From Muribaculum sp. (GTDB lineage: Bacteria; Bacillota; Clostridia; Lachnospirales; Lachnospiraceae): a stretch of 36,938 bases of DNA. The notes under the pieces were generated by a model that was not told where the DNA came from, ran no database searches, and saw only the letters and a program-made list of their open reading frames with translations. Made by a program: the position numbers and the translations under genes. The DNA is taken from NCBI GenBank assembly GCA_023663505.1, contig JAMPHH010000026.1, positions 1 through 36,938 on the forward strand, given 5' to 3'. Positions 33,796 to 36,938 of this stretch are shown in pieces (position 1 is the stretch's first letter; each line of letters opens with the position of its first letter).

Positions 33796-34665
33796 CTACC
33801 ATACGATCTCGTCCGTGGTCTCGCGGATATCGTCACAGACAATCCTTGTCCTACCCGGGTCGATCATGTCCCTTTGAATGATCAGGCTGCCTATGGACTG
33901 TGCCTTGATCATACCCTGAGACGGATTCAGCACACTGTCCACACTGCTGCAGATCTCCGCCTCCACGGCGGAATATTCAAAGGCAAGGGTGGTGTTGATC
34001 AGCTTACAATTCTTCATCACCAGATTGTCAATATAGCACAGCCCCTGCAGGCTCTCTATCGTACAATTGATCAGCGTGAGATTCTTGGCGTTCCACCCCA
34101 GATACTCTCCCGAGATAAAGCTGTCCGTCACCGTCACATTCTCCGTGTTCCAAAACGCGTCCTTCGAGATCAGTCTGGAATCGCGGATCGACACATTCCT
34201 CGAGCCGTCAAAGGAGTAATTTCCCACCAAGGTCAGATGATCCGCCGTGATATCATTGGTATTAAAAGCAAAATAATCACCTCTGGCATAGACCTGTGAC
34301 ATTTTCACGTCATCACAATTCCACAGGGTCTCTCCGGCGTCCGGAAATGACACGTTCCGCAGCACGATCCCCTTGCTGCGCCTAAGATTCTTCGGCGCCT
34401 CAATCACCGTGTCCTCGATACTGATATCGTCCGTGTACCAGATGCCCGCCCGCGCCATATCGAACAACGTGCAATCCTTGAGCTTAACATTGTGACAATA
34501 CCAGAGCGGATACTTCCATCGAAATAATGTAGTGTACAATTCGATATTTCGACACTCCTTCAGGGGAGATTCCCCCTTATCGAACACAGAATCATAGATC
34601 ACAGTGTCCGAAGCATGGAACATCGCCCGCTCCTGTGTCATGGTTTTCTGTCTGATCTCTGTCAT
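33796..34665 (-). CDS. DUF3737 family right-handed beta-helix protein
   Basis: A 289-residue cytosolic protein built of short parallel rungs: repeated patterns such as NVKLKDCTLFDMARAGIWYT and NVTVTDSFISGEYLGWNAKN recur about every 20-23 residues, the hallmark of a pectate-lyase-like solenoid. The family is widespread in gut Firmicutes and its biochemical role is unknown to me. No signal peptide is visible and no catalytic site can be named. The ATG at 34665 follows AAAGGGATG. A promoter at 34710-34738 lies inside the end of the PAP2 gene. The two-hairpin repeat follows the stop codon. Confidence 0.85.
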   Translation of the reverse strand: MTEIRQKTMTQERAMFHASDTVIYDSVFDKGESPLKECRNIELYTTLFRWKYPLWYCHNVKLKDCTLFDMARAGIWYTDDISIEDTVIEAPKNLRRSKGIVLRNVSFPDAGETLWNCDDVKMSQVYARGDYFAFNTNDITADHLTLVGNYSFDGSRNVSIRDSRLISKDAFWNTENVTVTDSFISGEYLGWNAKNLTLINCTIESLQGLCYIDNLVMKNCKLINTTLAFEYSAVEAEICSSVDSVLNPSQGMIKAQSIGSLIIQRDMIDPGRTRIVCDDIRETTDEIVW

Positions 34666-34709
34666 TATCGTTTCATCCCTTTCTTGTCGTCAAAAATAAC
34701 CCCTATAAT

Positions 34710-34738
34710 AATTTACTCACTTTCTCTGCTTTTGGCAA
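34710..34738 (-). promoter_or_regulatory. Putative promoter of the DUF3737 gene
   Basis: Minus strand: -35 TTGCCA (34733-34738), 17-base spacer, -10 TAAATT (34710-34715). It overlaps the last codons of the PAP2 gene. Confidence 0.45.
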
Positions 34739-35253
34739 GTAAAATTTTCCACCGCCATACTGATCAGCCACCCGCTCAACGCGCCCGCGATGACGTCACT
34801 GGGATAATGCACCCCAAGATATACGCGCGATATGCCGATGAGAACCGCCAACAGTAAAAGCGGCACGCCCAAACCGCGCGGGAGATTACGGACAAAAAGA
34901 CCCGCTGCAGCGAAGGAGCTTGCCGTGTGTCCTGACGGAAATGAGAACCCGCCGGGCTTTCTGATCAACGGAAGCAGCGCCGGAATGGCATCATAGGGTC
35001 TGGCTCTCGCCACGAGATTCTTTAGAATCATATTATTGACCAGAAGCGATAATAATAACGCACAGATTCCCATGCAGCCCACCCTTCTAGTCCGCTCAGG
35101 AATCATCAGCAGCACGGACACAAGCTGCCAGATACAGCCCGAATTCCCCAGTCCTGTGATGAACGCAAAGAAAAGCGTGAGCCCGTCATTCCTAAGAAAT
35201 TCTTGGACAAACAGCATGAATTCGCTTTCCAGCTCGAGAAATTTACCAAGCAA
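34717..35253 (-). CDS. PAP2-family membrane phosphatase
   Basis: A 178-residue integral membrane acid phosphatase, probably acting on undecaprenyl or phosphatidyl phosphates at the outer membrane face. The three signature parts are present: KNLVARARP (79-86; K79, R85, P86), FPSGHT (105-110) and SRVYLGVHYPSD (142-153) with the catalytic histidine H149. Hydrophobic segments lie near 25-48, 58-78, 108-122, 128-142 and 152-170. The start is TTG at 35253, nine bases after GGGAGG; no upstream ATG fits. It lies 22 bases after the ankyrin gene, so co-transcription is likely. Confidence 0.92.
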   Translation of the reverse strand: MLGKFLELESEFMLFVQEFLRNDGLTLFFAFITGLGNSGCIWQLVSVLLMIPERTRRVGCMGICALLLSLLVNNMILKNLVARARPYDAIPALLPLIRKPGGFSFPSGHTASSFAAAGLFVRNLPRGLGVPLLLLAVLIGISRVYLGVHYPSDVIAGALSGWLISMAVENFTCQKQRK

Positions 35254-35275
35254 ATATTGCTACCTCCCGTCAAAT

Positions 35276-36331
35276 CTAAAGCTTTAGCACCGGCATGACC
35301 TCCGGATTCTCTCTAATCCAGCTCACGGCGGCGCTGCTTAGCCCATGTATCGCTTGATCATCTACATCGCCATCTTTCAGCGCAGCCGTTACTTCCTCGA
35401 TCCATTCCTCCAAAACCACGGGATTCCCGCGGCGGAGGTAATCACCATACGCATACAGCATATTCCGATACTCCTCGTCCCAATTCATTCCGCCATTATC
35501 CAACAGTTCATGGCTGATTCTGCCCGCAATACGAAGCACCTCGCCTTGGGCGGTTTGCGCCTGTCCGCTCTCCGGGACAAGGAAGTCCCATAATTCCTCA
35601 AAATGACCTGTGTATGCCAAAAAGTCAGTCACAAGGATTGGTGATACGCCATCGTGACGCTCAGCCGCTCCAAGCATTTCCACATCAAACAGCGCACAGA
35701 GCTTTTCTAACGCCTCCTTTTGGCTCTGATACATCTTTGAGTCTGTTTTCTCCGCATTATGTCTGTAAAAGACCTCTGAAAACGCGGACACGAACTGTCG
35801 GCTGCGCTCGGTCGGCTCCGCGCCGTTTTTTAATAAAAGCTGGCTGATGTCATATTTCTTGATACTGCTCAGGGACGGTTCATAGAGAACCTTTTCCAAG
35901 GGAGTGAAATGTCCGTATCCGTCATAATCCTTTGTCTGGGCGTCTATTTTGGCCCCTGCCTTGATCAGTGTCCGCACTGCCTTCTTGCAGCCTCGCGCCG
36001 CTGCGATATGAAGCGGCGTACAGCCGTCCGGACTTACTGCATTGACATCCGCCCCCAGCTCAATCAAAAGGGCTACGTCGCCGTCTTTTCGGGCAATCTC
36101 GAAAATAGGCGTCCTTCCATACTGATCCTTGAAATTGACGTCCGCTCCCTGCTCCTGTACCCAGAGCGCAAATTCTCTCGGCATGGACTTAAACGCAAAT
36201 ATATTATAGGAACCCGCCCACCTTACCGCATTTGGCTCACAGGTCAAAAAAAGCTTCTTACACTCCTCAAGCTTTCCGTCCTTCAACAGCATTTCCATTC
36301 CCTTTGGTAATTCCTGTAATTTGTCTCCCAT
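35276..36331 (-). CDS. Ankyrin-repeat protein
   Basis: A 351-residue soluble protein. I start it at the ATG at 36331, five bases after CGGAGG. The frame is open 29 codons further, but that stretch contains a terminator hairpin (36363-36402) and starts directly behind the stop codon of the next gene. Ankyrin repeats span about residues 62-135: GADVNFKDQYGRTPIFEIAR, then GADVNAVSPDGCTPLHIAAA, then GAKIDAQTKDYDGYGHFTP and a degenerate fourth. The C-terminal 170 residues are helical with no recognised domain. There is no signal peptide. Protein binding is expected; the partner is unknown. It lies next to the PAP2 gene and small unknown genes. Confidence 0.85.
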   Translation of the reverse strand: MGDKLQELPKGMEMLLKDGKLEECKKLFLTCEPNAVRWAGSYNIFAFKSMPREFALWVQEQGADVNFKDQYGRTPIFEIARKDGDVALLIELGADVNAVSPDGCTPLHIAAARGCKKAVRTLIKAGAKIDAQTKDYDGYGHFTPLEKVLYEPSLSSIKKYDISQLLLKNGAEPTERSRQFVSAFSEVFYRHNAEKTDSKMYQSQKEALEKLCALFDVEMLGAAERHDGVSPILVTDFLAYTGHFEELWDFLVPESGQAQTAQGEVLRIAGRISHELLDNGGMNWDEEYRNMLYAYGDYLRRGNPVVLEEWIEEVTAALKDGDVDDQAIHGLSSAAVSWIRENPEVMPVLKL

Positions 36332-36362
36332 AAAAGCCTCCGTTCTTTTGTCATTTGGCATC

Positions 36363-36402
36363 AAAAAAGCAACCGCGTCAGCCAAAGTTAGGTTGCTTTT
36401 TT
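36363..36402 (-). terminator. Intrinsic terminator between the 60-residue and ankyrin genes
   Basis: Arms AAAAAAGCAACC (36363-36374) and GGTTGCTTTTTT (36391-36402) pair across a 16-base loop, giving a U-tract on both strands. It ends the small-gene unit 48+60 residues and separates it from the ankyrin gene. Confidence 0.8.
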
Positions 36403-36418
36403 GAATTACACTTAACAT

Positions 36419-36601
36419 CTATTCCTTAATCTTATCTATTTCAGAAAGATTAATGCCGAAAGAATTTAGAATAACTTTTAATTCTATATAACGATCTTTC
36501 ATAAGCCTATAACCTGCTGATTCTTTTTCTGTTGCCAACATATAGGTTTGTAATCTGGAAAACTCTTCAATATTTCTTTGTATCATTTCTTTTTCTGTCA
36601 T
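36419..36601 (-). CDS. 60-residue helical hypothetical protein
   Basis: A short charged protein, MTEKEMIQRNIEEFSRLQTY at the start, ending in SEIDKIKE, probably forming a coiled-coil hairpin. No signal peptide or membrane segment is seen. It lies 23 bases downstream of the 48-residue gene and 17 bases before a terminator, so these two form a small operon. The ribosome site (GGAAGG) is about 12 bases from the ATG, which is long. Function unknown. Small coiled-coil proteins of this type are common in Clostridia. Confidence 0.6.
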   Translation of the reverse strand: MTEKEMIQRNIEEFSRLQTYMLATEKESAGYRLMKDRYIELKVILNSFGINLSEIDKIKE

Positions 36602-36624
36602 ATTGTTACATCGCCCTTCCTTTT

Positions 36625-36771
36625 CTAATCGTCTTCCAACCCGTCCTGAGCGTCTTTTAAAAGCTCATTAATTATTCTTTCAACTTCTTCCTTGTTTCCT
36701 TCTTTTTGGGCTTTTTGCAAAGCTTTTAACTGTCTTATAAGTTGCCTTAAATAACTTTTGAATACTGACAT
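36625..36771 (-). CDS. 48-residue charged helical protein
   Basis: A short gene starting MSVFKSYLRQLIRQLKALQK and ending in an acidic tail (DAQDGLEDD). The basic first half and acidic second half suggest an amphipathic helix or helical pair. GGGAGGTG sits six bases before the ATG at 36771, and a promoter (36798-36825) lies 30 bases further up, so the gene is well supported despite its size. It leads a two-gene unit with the 60-residue gene. Function not recognised; regulator or phage/toxin-related small protein are both open. Confidence 0.65.
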   Translation of the reverse strand: MSVFKSYLRQLIRQLKALQKAQKEGNKEEVERIINELLKDAQDGLEDD

Positions 36772-36797
36772 ATGTTCACCTCCCATTTATATGTTTC

Positions 36798-36825
36798 ATT
36801 ATATCAGATTTTGCCTTTTTTTCAA
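36798..36825 (-). promoter_or_regulatory. Promoter of the 48/60-residue gene pair
   Basis: Minus strand: -35 TTGAAA (36820-36825), 16-base spacer, -10 TATAAT (36798-36803). Confidence 0.65.
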
Positions 36826-36862
36826 GTTATTTTGGAGCTATGGATTTTACGGTGTTTCCGAT

Positions 36863-36884
36863 GGGGCGGCGGGCGGGGACTGGG
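36863..36884 (+). other. G-run cluster, possible G-quadruplex
   Basis: Four runs of three or more G (36863-36866, 36871-36873, 36875-36878, 36882-36884) with loops of 4, 1 and 3 bases. More G-runs follow up to 36938. I see no gene in 36826-36938; the sharp change from AT-rich to G-rich DNA could mark a boundary. Confidence 0.5.
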
Positions 36885-36938
36885 AGGAGTTTTGGCGGGC
36901 GGGCTGCGGTTGGGGGTTTTCTAATAGTGCGGGGAAGT

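Overview
The window reads as chromosomal DNA of a mid-GC Gram-positive Clostridia, most likely a Lachnospiraceae. The evidence is the set of family types (DUF4364 regulator, PheB-like ACT protein beside hom and lysC, secreted proteins with tyrosine/glycine-rich Ig-like repeats, RCC1 repeats in a secreted protein), strong purine-rich ribosome binding sites, sigma-A type promoters with 16-17 base spacers, and a tRNA without an encoded CCA. The assignment rests on family recognition only. No plasmid, phage, CRISPR array or intact insertion sequence was found.

Layout. 1-1800: AT-rich accessory segment with GC-rich palindromes at the edge and three small minus-strand genes of unknown function; two look like orphan immunity-type genes. 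1860-3520: folA and thyA, separated by a repeat-rich spacer. 3600-7075: beta-CASP metallo-hydrolase and ABC exporter, transcribed leftward, then a rightward tRNA-Gly(GCC) with its own promoter and terminator. 7625-11562: a membrane-anchored GH3 hydrolase with its terminator, an AT-rich stretch with a decayed reading frame, an overlapping ParE/RelE-type toxin-antitoxin pair, and a lipoprotein LCP protein. 11690-14830: leftward operon ACT regulator - hom - lysC from one clear promoter. 15030-21860: GNAT acetyltransferase and a 2079-residue secreted RCC1/Ig-like repeat protein. 21960-23460: accessory patch with an antitoxin fragment and an Rpn-type nuclease. 23766-26909: glyA and malic enzyme, divergent from a shared promoter region, then a DUF4364 regulator. 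26894-33640: leftward string rarA, unknown protein, phosphoesterase, a cytosolic ParB-like/BMP fusion, a voltage-gated-type K+ channel and a MalY-type PLP enzyme. 33796-36771: DUF3737 beta-helix protein, PAP2 phosphatase, ankyrin protein and two small proteins.

Genes that work together: thyA produces dihydrofolate, folA reduces it and glyA recharges it with a one-carbon unit; lysC, hom and the ACT protein form the aspartate branch; the GH3 hydrolase and LCP protein act on the cell wall.

The most interesting unexplained signal is not a protein. Two distant intergenic sites (3617-3702 and 33704-33790), each directly behind a stop codon, carry the same two-hairpin architecture. The core is conserved with a fixed internal mismatch, several base pairs are swapped on both arms, and the outer stems are different in sequence yet still complementary. 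A second, unrelated intergenic repeat family sits behind thyA and lysC. Both look like undescribed dispersed 3'-UTR elements.
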